From contig NZ_CACSJM010000011.1 in the NCBI RefSeq assembly GCF_902706185.1, positions 1 to 63,754 on the forward strand: DNA of 63,754 nucleotides. The letters run 5' to 3'. The DNA is from Roseomonas sp. 18066. GTDB lineage: Bacteria; Pseudomonadota; Alphaproteobacteria; Acetobacterales; Acetobacteraceae. The notes beneath the pieces were generated by a model. It did not search any database and had not been told where the DNA came from. It saw only the letters and a program-made list of their open reading frames with translations. Position 1 is the first letter of the stretch, and each line of letters opens with the position of its first letter. A program made the position numbers and the translations under genes. Shown piece after piece: positions 32,693-40,755 of this stretch.

Positions 32693-35254
32693 TCACACCG
32701 CCGCCAGCTTGCGCCGTTCTTCCATGTGGTCGACCACCAGCGCGGCGAAGGCGGCCAGCAGCCGCTCCTGCGCCGGGGTCAGCGGCGGGCGCGGCTGGCT
32801 GTCGATGATGCAGAGCGCGCCCAGGCGCTGGCCGCCCTCCGGGCTGATCAGCGGCGCGGCGGCGTAGAAGCGCAGATGCAGCGCGCCGGTGACCAGCGGA
32901 TTGCCGGCGAAGCGCCAGTCGGCCGCGGCATTCGGCACGGTGAAGGTGGCGCCCTCGCCGGCGATGGTATGGGCGCAGAAGGAATCGGCGCGCGGCGTGC
33001 CGTCGCAGTCCAGCCCGACGCGGGAGACGAAGTCCTGCCGGTCCTGCCCGACCAGCGAGACCACCGCCGTCGGCGTGCCGAAGCAGCGCGCCGCCAGCGC
33101 GGTGATGCGGTCCAGGTCGACATCGGCCGGGCCGATGCCGGCGGCCTCGTAGCGGCGCAGCACGGCCAGCCGCGCCGCCTCGTCGGGCAGCGCCGGCGGC
33201 GGCGGCGGGGCGGGCGGCACGGTCTCGGTGGTCTCGACCCGGTTGCGGCCCTGGCGCTTGGCGACATAGAGCGCGCCATCGGCGGCGGCGACCAGCGCCT
33301 CCGGCCCCGGCACGCCCTCCGCTTCCGGCTGCGGCCAGGCGGTGGCGACGCCGATCGAGACGGTGACGACGCCGAAAGGCGGGCTCTTCTCATGCGGGAT
33401 GGCCAGGGCCTGGATGGCGGCGCGCGCGCGCCCGGCCAGCAGCAGCGCTTCCGGCGCCTCGCTGCCGGCCAGCAGCAGCACCATCTCCTCGCCGCCATAG
33501 CGCGCGGTCAGGTCGCCGGGGCGGCGCGCCTGGGCGGCCAGCGCCTGGGCCACGGCGCGCAAGGTCGCATCGCCCTGCTGGTGGCCGTAATGGTCGTTGT
33601 AGAGCTTGAAGCGGTCGACATCGAGCAGCAGCAGCGACACCGGCAGCGCCTCGCGCGCGCAGCGGCGCCATTCGCGCGCCAGCGCCTCGTCGAAGCCGCG
33701 GCGGTTGGCGATGCCGGTCAGCCCGTCGGTGCGGGCCAGCGCCTCCAGCTGGCGCTCCTCCGCCTTGCGGGCGGTGACGTCGCGCATCACCACGATGGTG
33801 CCGCCGATGGCGCCGGTCGCGGCATCGCGGGTGGCGCGCAGCGCGGCCTCGATCCAGACCTCGCCGCCGCCATGGCGCAGCCGGTGGCTGACCCGCAGCT
33901 CCTCGACCAGGCCGAGCCGCAGCGGCTCGATGGCGGCGGTGACCATGGCGAGGTCCCCGGGATGCACCTGCTCCATCACCGCGCTCCCGGCCAGCGCCTC
34001 CGGCGCCGCGCCGAACAGCCGCTGCGAGGCGGGGGAGACATAGCGAAAGCAGCCATTGGCGCCGACGCGGGCCACCAGGTCGGAGGAATTCTCGGCCAGC
34101 AGGCGGAACTCGGCCTCGCGTTCCGACAGCCGCCGCTCGGCCTCCTGGCGCTGGCCGGCCTGGCCGACCAGCCGCAGCCCAAGCAGCGCCAGCAGGGTCG
34201 AGAGCAGCCCGGCGACGCCCAGCCGCCAGACCGCCTCGCGCTTCCACAGCTCCAGCGCCGCCTCCCGCCCGACCGAGACGGTCATCACCAGCGGCAGCCG
34301 CTCGCCGCGCTGGAAGGCGGTGATGCGGGCGACCTGGTCGATCGGCGAGAACTGCTCGAAGGCGCCGCTGTCGGCGCGGGGCAGGCGATGGCGGAACAGC
34401 TCGGCATGGGCGAAGCTGCTGCCGGTCAGCCGCGGGTCGAAGGGGTGGCGCGCCAGCAGGATGCCGTCGGCGCGCAGCAGGCCGATGGCGCTGCCGGCAC
34501 CGAGCTCGAAGCGGGCGAAGTTGCGCGACAGCGACTCGGAGTCGATCGAGGCCAGGATGACGCCGGCGAAGCTGCCATCGGCATTCTGCAGCCGCCGGGT
34601 CAGGGTGACGATCCAGAGGTTGCGCCAGTGGCTGAGCACCGGCAGGCCGAGATAGCGGCCGCTACCGGGGATGTCGCGGTGGTGGCGGAAATAGTCGCGG
34701 TCGACGACGCTGATCTCGCGCGGCAGGTCGCTGAGCGAGCTGGCGACCCAATGCCCCTGCGCGTCATAGACGAAGAAATTGGCGCCCGAGGCCAGGCCCA
34801 GCGCATGGCCGGCCAGCAGCTGGTGCAGCCGCTCCCGCGCGATGGCGCCGGTGCCGTCATTGGCCAGCCGCTCGGCGAGGTCGAGCAGCACGATGTCGGT
34901 CAGCTCGAAGCTGTCCTCGGTGTGCTGCATCAGCGAGCGGGCCAGGTTGGTGGCGCTGACCTCGACGGCGCGCAGCTTGACGCGGCGGTCGGACCAGATG
35001 TGCCAGCCTTCCAGCCCGATCAGCGCGGCGCAGCCGAACAGCGCCAGCAGCGCCGCCCCCCCGGTCAGGCCGCGGCCCGGCCGTGGCGGGCCCTGCGCGC
35101 GGCGGGCGCGGCGGCGGCGCCAGGCAAGGAAGCGCAACCGCCACGGGCGCGCCAGGCCGCGCAGCGTCACCGCCCGGCCGCCCCGCCTGGCCGGCGCCCG
35201 CAGCATTCTGGCCTTGCCCGTCCCGTCCGGCATCCGCCCTGCATCGTCCCCCAT
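32693..35254 (-). CDS. Membrane sensor: dCACHE-PAS-GGDEF-GAF
   Basis: 853 residues (start uncertain; the first 60 residues are arginine-rich and an ATG at 35204 is possible). Order: membrane helix about 65-85, periplasmic double-CACHE domain about 90-330 (YDAQGHWVASSLSDL, VVDRDYFRHHRDIPGSGRYL), second helix about 335-355, PAS about 380-500, GGDEF about 510-665 with active-site RYGGEEMVLL and LTGIANRRGFDEAL, and a C-terminal GAF about 690-845 (RITALAARCFGTPTAVVSLV ... SFCAHTIAGEGATFTVPNAA). An intact GGEEM signature suggests c-di-GMP synthesis. A GAF domain after the cyclase domain is uncommon. No EAL domain. Converges with nikR. Confidence 0.88.
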   Translation of the reverse strand: MGDDAGRMPDGTGKARMLRAPARRGGRAVTLRGLARPWRLRFLAWRRRRARRAQGPPRPGRGLTGGAALLALFGCAALIGLEGWHIWSDRRVKLRAVEVSATNLARSLMQHTEDSFELTDIVLLDLAERLANDGTGAIARERLHQLLAGHALGLASGANFFVYDAQGHWVASSLSDLPREISVVDRDYFRHHRDIPGSGRYLGLPVLSHWRNLWIVTLTRRLQNADGSFAGVILASIDSESLSRNFARFELGAGSAIGLLRADGILLARHPFDPRLTGSSFAHAELFRHRLPRADSGAFEQFSPIDQVARITAFQRGERLPLVMTVSVGREAALELWKREAVWRLGVAGLLSTLLALLGLRLVGQAGQRQEAERRLSEREAEFRLLAENSSDLVARVGANGCFRYVSPASQRLFGAAPEALAGSAVMEQVHPGDLAMVTAAIEPLRLGLVEELRVSHRLRHGGGEVWIEAALRATRDAATGAIGGTIVVMRDVTARKAEERQLEALARTDGLTGIANRRGFDEALAREWRRCAREALPVSLLLLDVDRFKLYNDHYGHQQGDATLRAVAQALAAQARRPGDLTARYGGEEMVLLLAGSEAPEALLLAGRARAAIQALAIPHEKSPPFGVVTVSIGVATAWPQPEAEGVPGPEALVAAADGALYVAKRQGRNRVETTETVPPAPPPPPALPDEAARLAVLRRYEAAGIGPADVDLDRITALAARCFGTPTAVVSLVGQDRQDFVSRVGLDCDGTPRADSFCAHTIAGEGATFTVPNAAADWRFAGNPLVTGALHLRFYAAAPLISPEGGQRLGALCIIDSQPRPPLTPAQERLLAAFAALVVDHMEERRKLAAV

Positions 35255-35327
35255 CCGTGGCCCCCCAACGGGGCCCCGGCGGAGTGAAGCGCAGAAGGGT
35301 GTAGAGACGCTTAGCGGGGCGTGCCCC

Positions 35328-35825
35328 TCACCCCCGGAACGCCGCCTCCAGCACGGCGATCTCCACCTTCACCATCGGCATCAGCGCGGCGACCACGCGG
35401 TCGCGCTGGGCTGTGCTGCCCTCGGTCAGCCAGCGCGGCAGCGCCGCCGGCATCACCTGCCAGGACAGGCCGAAGCGGTCGACCAGCCAGCCGCAGCGGG
35501 TCGGGCTGCCGCCCTCGCCCAGCACCGCCCAGGCCTGGTCCAGCGCCGCCTGGTCTTCCGCGTAGAAGATCAGCGAGGCGGCGGGCGACAGGCTGTAGAA
35601 AGGCCCGCCGTTCAACGCCAGGAAGGGCTGCCCGTCGAGGGTGAAGCTCGCCGTCAGCACGCTGCCCTCGGCGCCCGCGGGCAGGCCCGGGCCGCAGAGC
35701 ACGACCGGCCCGAGCGCCGCGGGCCGGCCGAGGCGGTGGAAGGCCTCGACATAGAAGCGCGCCGCCGCCTCGCCCTGGCCGTCGAACCAGAGGCAGGTGA
35801 CCAGCCCTGCCGGCGCCTCAGCCAT
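35328..35825 (-). CDS. VOC-superfamily protein (PhnB / 3-demethylubiquinone-methyltransferase-like fold)
   Basis: 165 residues: VTCLWFDGQGEAAARFYVEAFH at the start, VLTASFTLDGQPFLALNGGPFY, SLIFYAEDQAALDQAWAVL and CGWLVDRFGLSWQVMP. This is the beta-alpha-beta-beta-beta fold called PhnB-like. Such proteins are small metal-dependent enzymes or binding proteins of mostly unknown substrate. The first eight bases overlap the end of another VOC gene, so the two form an operon divergent from the HxlR regulator. Confidence 0.82.
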   Translation of the reverse strand: MAEAPAGLVTCLWFDGQGEAAARFYVEAFHRLGRPAALGPVVLCGPGLPAGAEGSVLTASFTLDGQPFLALNGGPFYSLSPAASLIFYAEDQAALDQAWAVLGEGGSPTRCGWLVDRFGLSWQVMPAALPRWLTEGSTAQRDRVVAALMPMVKVEIAVLEAAFRG

Positions 35826-36246
35826 GGCCGCCGCCCATCGCCGCCTTGGCCGCCTCCAGGTCCATCCACATGATTTCCCAGATGTGGCCGTCGGGATCTT
35901 CGTAGCTGCGGCCGAACATGAAGCCGTAATCCTGCACCGGCGTCGGATCGGCGCTGCCGCCGGCGGCGACCGCCTTCGCGACCTGGTCGTCGACCTCGGC
36001 GCGGCTGTCGGCGGAGAGGCACAGCAGCACCTCGGCCGAGGTCTTGGCGTCGACGATCGTCTTCGCGGTGAACTGGCGGAACTTGTCGTGGGTCAGCAGC
36101 ATGGCGTGGATGGTCTCGGAGAAGACCATGCAGGCCGCGGTGTCGTCGCTGAATTGCGGGTTCTTCACCGCGCCGATCGCTTCGTAGAAAGAAACCGACG
36201 TCGCCAGGTCGGTCACCGGCAGGTTCACGAAAATCAGCCTGGCCAT
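35818..36246 (-). CDS. VOC-superfamily (glyoxalase-fold) protein
   Basis: 142 residues from ATG 36246 behind GGGAG. RLIFVNLPVTDLATSVSFYEAIG opens the fold; FGRSYEDPDGHIWEIMWMDLEAAK closes it, with the metal-ligand-like Glu in WEIMWMD and His in ETIHAMLLTHDKF. This is the type usually annotated as lactoylglutathione-lyase relative; the real substrate is unknown. First gene of the two-gene VOC operon; the promoter faces hxlR across 62 bp that hold an inverted repeat. Confidence 0.82.
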   Translation of the reverse strand: MARLIFVNLPVTDLATSVSFYEAIGAVKNPQFSDDTAACMVFSETIHAMLLTHDKFRQFTAKTIVDAKTSAEVLLCLSADSRAEVDDQVAKAVAAGGSADPTPVQDYGFMFGRSYEDPDGHIWEIMWMDLEAAKAAMGGGHG

Positions 36247-36290
36247 GACGCGCGCTCCCTTTGCTGTGCCTGGACGCAGGCTGCCAAGAG

Positions 36291-36309
36291 TGGTTAGTCT
36301 TTGCAACCA
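36291..36309. promoter_or_regulatory. Inverted repeat, candidate HxlR-family operator
   Basis: TGGTT (36291-36295) and AACCA (36305-36309) are perfect arms spaced by 9 bp, touching the first base of the regulator's start codon and 45 bp from the divergent VOC operon start. The position fits joint control of both genes. Confidence 0.5.
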
Positions 36310-37013
36310 TGAAGTCAGAAAAACTTACTGACGCTTCCGCGAGGCCGCGCGGCCGCTGGTACCAGGATGCCTGCGCCACCGCCCATGCCATGGAGCTGCT
36401 GGGCGAGCGCTGGTCGCTGCTGGTGATGCGCGAGCTGTTCTTCGGCCCGAAGCGTTTTTCCGAATTGCGGGCCGGACTGCCCGGGCTGAGCGCCACCGTG
36501 CTGACCCAGCGGCTGGAGGGGCTGGAGGCGGCCGGGGTGGTCCGCCGTATCCGCATGCCGCCGCCGGTCTCGGCGCAGCTCTATGCCCTGACCGACTGGG
36601 GGCTGGAGAGCGCGCCGATCTTCCAGGCGCTGGGCCGCTGGGCGGCGCGCTCGCCCGCGCACGACCCGACGCTCGCCTTCAGCGCGTCCTCGCTGATGCT
36701 GTCGCTGGGCGCGATGTTCTCGCCCGCGCTGGCGGGGGAGCTCGCGGCGCGGATCGGCTTCCGCCTCGGCCATGAAGAATTTCTGGTCACCATTGGTGAC
36801 GGGGCGATCGCTGCGCGGAAAACGCCGTTCGAGGATGCCGACCTCATCCTGGAAGGCCCCCCGCGCCTGCTGGCCGCGGCGATCTATGGCGGCCAGCCTT
36901 GGGCAGCGCTGGAGGCGACGGGCGAGGTGCGGCTGGCCGGCGACCGGGCGCTCGCCGACCGCCTCGCCAGGCTTTTCCCCCTGCCGGAAAAAGCGCCGCA
37001 AACTTTCCTTTAG
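36309..37013 (+). CDS. HxlR-family regulator with C-terminal SCP2-like domain
   Basis: 234 residues from ATG 36309. Residues 15-105 are a winged helix of the HxlR type (ATAHAMELLGERWSLLVMRE, RFSELRAGLPGLSATVLTQR, LEAAGVVRRIRMPPPVSAQL). Usual HxlR proteins stop near 110-130 residues. Here a further 120 residues resemble a sterol-carrier/SCP2 lipid-binding fold (FLVTIGDGAIAARKTPFEDADLILEGPPRLLAAAI), which may bind the inducer. It probably regulates the divergent VOC genes and perhaps the VOC gene downstream. Confidence 0.85.
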   Translation: MKSEKLTDASARPRGRWYQDACATAHAMELLGERWSLLVMRELFFGPKRFSELRAGLPGLSATVLTQRLEGLEAAGVVRRIRMPPPVSAQLYALTDWGLESAPIFQALGRWAARSPAHDPTLAFSASSLMLSLGAMFSPALAGELAARIGFRLGHEEFLVTIGDGAIAARKTPFEDADLILEGPPRLLAAAIYGGQPWAALEATGEVRLAGDRALADRLARLFPLPEKAPQTFL

Positions 37014-37076
37014 GCCGCCGAGCGGCTAGTCAGCCGGCCGTCCGAACTACCTCGGCCTGCACAGGATCTTTGCGAC

Positions 37077-37517
37077 ATGCGTCCGTTCCACCTGGCCTTC
37101 CCCGTCTCCGACCTGGAGGCCACCCGCCACTTCTACGCCGAGGTCATGGGCTGCGCGATCGGCCGCGAGAGCCCGGGCAAGTGGATCGACTTCGACCTCT
37201 ATGGCCACCAGATGTCGGCCCACCTGCTGCCCGACGCGCCGCGCGCCCCGGCCCGCGGCGGCGTCGACGGCGATGCCGTGCCGATCCCGCATTTCGGCGT
37301 GGTGCTGGACATGCCGGCCTGGCGCGCGTTGGCCGCCCGGCTCGAGGCCGAGCCCTCCACCGTTTGGTGCCTGAAGCCGAAGATCCGCTTCGAAGGCCAG
37401 CCGGGCGAGCAGGCGACGCTGTTCGTCTTCGACCCCGCCGGCAATGCGCTGGAATTCAAGGGCTTCAACGACGACAGCGCGATCTTCGCGGCGCAGCCGG
37501 CGCTGGCCGCCGTCTGA
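37077..37517 (+). CDS. VOC-superfamily protein (dioxygenase/glyoxalase fold)
   Basis: 146 residues. MRPFHLAFPVSDLEATRHFY opens with the metal-ligand His of VOC enzymes (FHLAF). IPHFGVVLDMPAWRALAARL opens the second half with the second His, and FVFDPAGNALEFKGF supplies the terminal Glu. All three ligands are in place, so a metal-dependent enzyme is likely. The long insert with WIDFDLYGHQMSAHLLPD suits extradiol-dioxygenase relatives. 63 bp after the HxlR regulator on the same strand. Confidence 0.85.
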   Translation: MRPFHLAFPVSDLEATRHFYAEVMGCAIGRESPGKWIDFDLYGHQMSAHLLPDAPRAPARGGVDGDAVPIPHFGVVLDMPAWRALAARLEAEPSTVWCLKPKIRFEGQPGEQATLFVFDPAGNALEFKGFNDDSAIFAAQPALAAV

Positions 37518-37542
37518 GCCCGACCGCCGGCGGCCCGCGAGA

Positions 37543-38319
37543 TCAGGGCGCCGGCAGCCCGGCCGGCGGGGCCTCGAGCGCCGCCGGCTGGTCGTCCTTC
37601 AGCGCGACGCCGGTCAGCCGGCGGTGCCGCGCCTCGGTCATCAGCCAGGCCAGCTTGGACGACGCCGCCGCATAGGACAGCCCGCCCGAGAGGTGGATGT
37701 TGGAGATGCAGTTGCGCGCCGAATCGCGCAGCCCCGGCTTCGGCGCCCAGGTCAGGTAGACGCCCAAGGAGTCCGCCACCGACAGGCCCGGCCGCTCGCC
37801 GATCAGCATCACCGCCAGATCGGCGCCCAGCGCGCCGCCGATCTCGTCGCTGAGCGCCACCCGCGCGCCCGTCGCCACCACCACCGGCCCCAGCTTCCAG
37901 CCCGGCAACCGCGCCAGCGTGGCCTCCCAGAGCGGCACCGCATGGCGCTGCACGGCGGTGGCCGACAGCCCGTCGGCGATGATGAAGACCGCATCCCATC
38001 GCCCTGGCGTCAGCGAGGCGCGACTGTCCTCGGCCAGCAGCCGGCCCAGATCGGGGCGGCGCAGATAGAGGCTCCGCTCCACCGCCTGGCTCTGCACCAG
38101 GTGGTGCGGTGTGTCGCCCAGCCCGGCCAGGATGCCCGGAATATCGAGCGGCGTGTGCACCGCGTCCCGCGCCTTGGCATGCGCCAGCTGGAAGTCGAGC
38201 ACCGCCTGCAGCGGCGGCGCGTCGCCGGCGCGGCCCAGGCCGATGCGGGCCGGCGTCGCCTGGCGCAGCCGCGACCAGGGGTCGGGGCGCGGGTCGTCCA
38301 GGGTTTCCGTCGGTGCCAT
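37543..38319 (-). CDS. eutC: Ethanolamine ammonia-lyase small subunit EutC, without eutB
   Basis: 258 residues from ATG 38319 (GGAG upstream; GTG 38331 is possible). Unmistakable EutC motifs: ARIGLGRAGDAPPLQAVLDF, QLAHAKARDAVHTPLD, LVQSQAVERSLYLRRPDLGR, IGERPGLSVADSLGVYLTW and SARNCISNIHLSGGLSYAAA. EutBC splits ethanolamine to acetaldehyde and ammonia using adenosylcobalamin; EutC contributes to the cobalamin-binding interface. The N-terminal extension of the enteric protein (about 35 residues) is absent, as in many non-microcompartment forms. The large catalytic subunit EutB normally sits just upstream; here the upstream neighbour is an unrelated divergent hydrolase, so eutB must be elsewhere or lost. 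Confidence 0.93.
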   Translation of the reverse strand: MAPTETLDDPRPDPWSRLRQATPARIGLGRAGDAPPLQAVLDFQLAHAKARDAVHTPLDIPGILAGLGDTPHHLVQSQAVERSLYLRRPDLGRLLAEDSRASLTPGRWDAVFIIADGLSATAVQRHAVPLWEATLARLPGWKLGPVVVATGARVALSDEIGGALGADLAVMLIGERPGLSVADSLGVYLTWAPKPGLRDSARNCISNIHLSGGLSYAAASSKLAWLMTEARHRRLTGVALKDDQPAALEAPPAGLPAP

Positions 38320-38425
38320 CGCGCGCTCCACCAGCCCAGCCAGGCCGCCAGCTTGCCGCAGGCGTCTTGCCGAGGCCAGGGGTCAGGGCCAGGATCGCGC
38401 CCCGGACCAGCCAGAGGGCCTTGCC

Positions 38426-39289
38426 ATGTTCGCCAGCATCCGCGGCACGAAGATCTATTTCGACATCGAGGGGCCGGGGCTGGTGCCCGATGGCCCGGTG
38501 ATGCGCGAGCGGCCGGTGGCCTTCATCCTGCATGGCGGCCCGGGCGGCGACCATAGCGGCTTCAAGCCGTCCTTCTCGCCGCTGGCGCAGCGGATGCAGC
38601 TTGTCTATGTCGACCATCGCGGCCAGGGGCGCTCGCAGAAGGGCGACCCGGAAGGCTACACGCTGGACGAGAATGTCGAGGACCTGGAGGCGCTGCGCCA
38701 GTATCTCGGGGTGGAGAAGTTTGTTTCAATGGGCACCAGCTATGGCGGCATGGTGTCGATGGCGCATGCGGCGCGCTATCCGGACAGCGTCTCGCATCTG
38801 GTCGCCATCGTCACCGCGGCGCATGGCGGCTTCATGCAGGCGGCGCAGAAGATCATCGCCGAGCGCGGCACGCCCGAGCAGCAGCGGGTCTGCGGCATGC
38901 TGTGGGACGGCACGCTGGATACGGTCGAGAAGCTGAAGCACTACTACGCGGTGATGGGCCCGCTCTATTCGGTGAGCGCGCAGGACCCGGCCGCCGGCGC
39001 CGATGCCCGCGCCCGCACCCTGCACGAGCCCGCCGCCCTCAACCGCGCCTTCCGCCCCGACGGCTTTCTGCGCGACTACGACATCCGCGCGGAGCTGAAA
39101 GCCATCACGGCGAAGACGCTGATCCTGGCCGGGCGGCATGACTGGATCTGCCCGCCGGAATTCTCGGAGGAAATCCACCGGCTGATCCCGGGCAGCGAAT
39201 TGCGCATCTTCGAGCGCAGCAGCCACTCGATCCGCGCCGACGAGCCCGAGGCCCTGCTCGACGCCATCAAGGGCTTCCTGGTGTATTAG
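38426..39289 (+). CDS. Alpha/beta hydrolase, proline-iminopeptidase-like
   Basis: 287 residues from ATG 38426 behind GAGGG. Oxyanion motif FILHGGPGGDHSG, nucleophile Ser in VSMGTSYGGMVS, acid Asp in ILAGRHDWICPPE and His in ERSSHSIRADEPE complete the triad. HGGPGG and the length are typical of peptidase family S33 (proline iminopeptidase) and related lactone or amide hydrolases. Cytoplasmic. It overlaps the end of the convergent amidohydrolase gene by 4 bp. The substrate is not predictable. Confidence 0.85.
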   Translation: MFASIRGTKIYFDIEGPGLVPDGPVMRERPVAFILHGGPGGDHSGFKPSFSPLAQRMQLVYVDHRGQGRSQKGDPEGYTLDENVEDLEALRQYLGVEKFVSMGTSYGGMVSMAHAARYPDSVSHLVAIVTAAHGGFMQAAQKIIAERGTPEQQRVCGMLWDGTLDTVEKLKHYYAVMGPLYSVSAQDPAAGADARARTLHEPAALNRAFRPDGFLRDYDIRAELKAITAKTLILAGRHDWICPPEFSEEIHRLIPGSELRIFERSSHSIRADEPEALLDAIKGFLVY

Positions 39290-40755
39290 ACCCGCGGATA
39301 GCTGCTGGAAAAAATCTCGGCCACCGGCGGGTGGCCGAGGGTGCGCTGCGGATAGCGCGCCACCAGCCGGTCGAACTGGGCCTGGGCGCGGGCGGCATCG
39401 GCCAGCTCGTCGACACCGGGGATGACGCGGTCGCGCATCACCCATTGGCCGTCGATCATCACGTCGCGCACGTCGCGGCCTTGCCCCGCCACCATCAGCG
39501 TCTGCACCGGATCGATCACCTGGCCATGTTGCGGCCGGCCGAGCTCGACCACGATCAGGTCGGCCTTGGCCCCCGGCTGCAGCCGGCCGAGATCGCCGCG
39601 TCCCAGTGCGGTCGCGCCGCCCAGCGTGGCCGCGTCCAGCATGTCTTCCGACCGGCAGGCGGCGGGCGAGCCTTCGGCGATGCGCGCCAGCATCAGCCCG
39701 AGCTGCATGTTGAGAAAAAAGTCGGGCGGCGCGGTGTCGGTGCCGAGGCCGATCGTGATGCCCAGGCCGCGCAGCTTCGGAAACGACCGCAGCATGCTGC
39801 CGCCGCGCGCCATCACCAGCGGGCAATGCACGATGCTGGCGCCCGACTGCGCGATGATTGCCAGGTCGCGGCCGGGGCGGGCGATGCCGGGGCTGTCATT
39901 GGTCCAGACGCCATGCGGCAGCAGCACGCCGGGGCGCAGGAAGCCCAGGCTGTCCAGCCATTCCGGCGGCGTCATCCCGCGCAGCCGCAGCACGGTCTGG
40001 TATTCCAGCAGGCTCTGGCAGCAATGCAGCCGCACCGGCACGCCGAGCTCGCGCCCCGCATCGGCGGTGCGGCGCAGCAGCGCGGGCGTGCAGGTCTCGA
40101 TCCGGTCGGGGGACAGCATGGCCGAAACCAGCCCGCCGCTCCGCCCGGAATGGTCGCGGCAGAAGCGGAGGGCGTTTTCCAGTTCGGCCAAGCCGCGGGC
40201 CTCGTCGAAATATTCGCCGATGGCGCCGGCCTCGTCGACCAGCAGATGGCCGGTCCGGTAGGCGGGGCCCAGCCAGACGCGCAGCCCGAGCGACATCGCC
40301 GCATCGGCCGCCGCCTCTAACTCTTCGACCGTCTCGCCCCATTCGCGATAAAACAGGGAAGAAATCGGCAGGGCCGAGGTGACGCCGTTGCGGATCAATT
40401 GCGCGAAGGCATGCTTCTTCTGAAAGGCCAGATCACCGGAAGAAAGCATCTCGACCGGGCCGGCATCCTGGTAGCTGCGCGGCCAGACCCGGCCCTTGCG
40501 CCAGCCCGGCTGGTTGTCCAGCGCCAGGATGGTGGTGTCGAGGTCGGCCAGGGCGTCCAGGTCGATGAAGCCCGGCGCGATCAGCGCATCGCCGGCATCG
40601 AAGCGGGCCTGCACCTCGCCGGGGAAATGGCGGCCGGCGAAGATGACGCGGTCGCCTTCCACCACCAGCTCGCCGTCGCGCAGCAGCTGGTGGCGGCCCT
40701 CGGCATGGCCCAGCACCCAGCGGGCGGTCAGCAGGGTGCGCGGGCCGGCGCTCAT
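39286..40755 (-). CDS. Amidohydrolase, chlorohydrolase/deaminase group
   Basis: 489 residues. The family scaffold is clear: GDALIAPGFIDLDALADLDT where the usual H-x-H pair reads D-L-D, RLHCCQSLLEYQTV (metal His), HGVWTNDSPG, IVHCPLVMARGG, LGTDTAPPDFFLNMQLGLML (catalytic Asp) and DLIVVELGRP. The missing HxH at the first strand is notable, because in TrzN/AtzA-type enzymes it binds metal; the metal site may be altered. The start overlaps the stop of the second amidohydrolase (ATGA), so they form an operon under the GntR operator. Confidence 0.85.
   Translation of the reverse strand: MSAGPRTLLTARWVLGHAEGRHQLLRDGELVVEGDRVIFAGRHFPGEVQARFDAGDALIAPGFIDLDALADLDTTILALDNQPGWRKGRVWPRSYQDAGPVEMLSSGDLAFQKKHAFAQLIRNGVTSALPISSLFYREWGETVEELEAAADAAMSLGLRVWLGPAYRTGHLLVDEAGAIGEYFDEARGLAELENALRFCRDHSGRSGGLVSAMLSPDRIETCTPALLRRTADAGRELGVPVRLHCCQSLLEYQTVLRLRGMTPPEWLDSLGFLRPGVLLPHGVWTNDSPGIARPGRDLAIIAQSGASIVHCPLVMARGGSMLRSFPKLRGLGITIGLGTDTAPPDFFLNMQLGLMLARIAEGSPAACRSEDMLDAATLGGATALGRGDLGRLQPGAKADLIVVELGRPQHGQVIDPVQTLMVAGQGRDVRDVMIDGQWVMRDRVIPGVDELADAARAQAQFDRLVARYPQRTLGHPPVAEIFSSSYPRV

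Noticed and set aside
32726..35287. An 853-codon plus-strand frame mirroring the GGDEF gene
   Set aside because: Exact antisense shadow; the minus strand has CACHE, PAS, GGDEF and GAF motifs.
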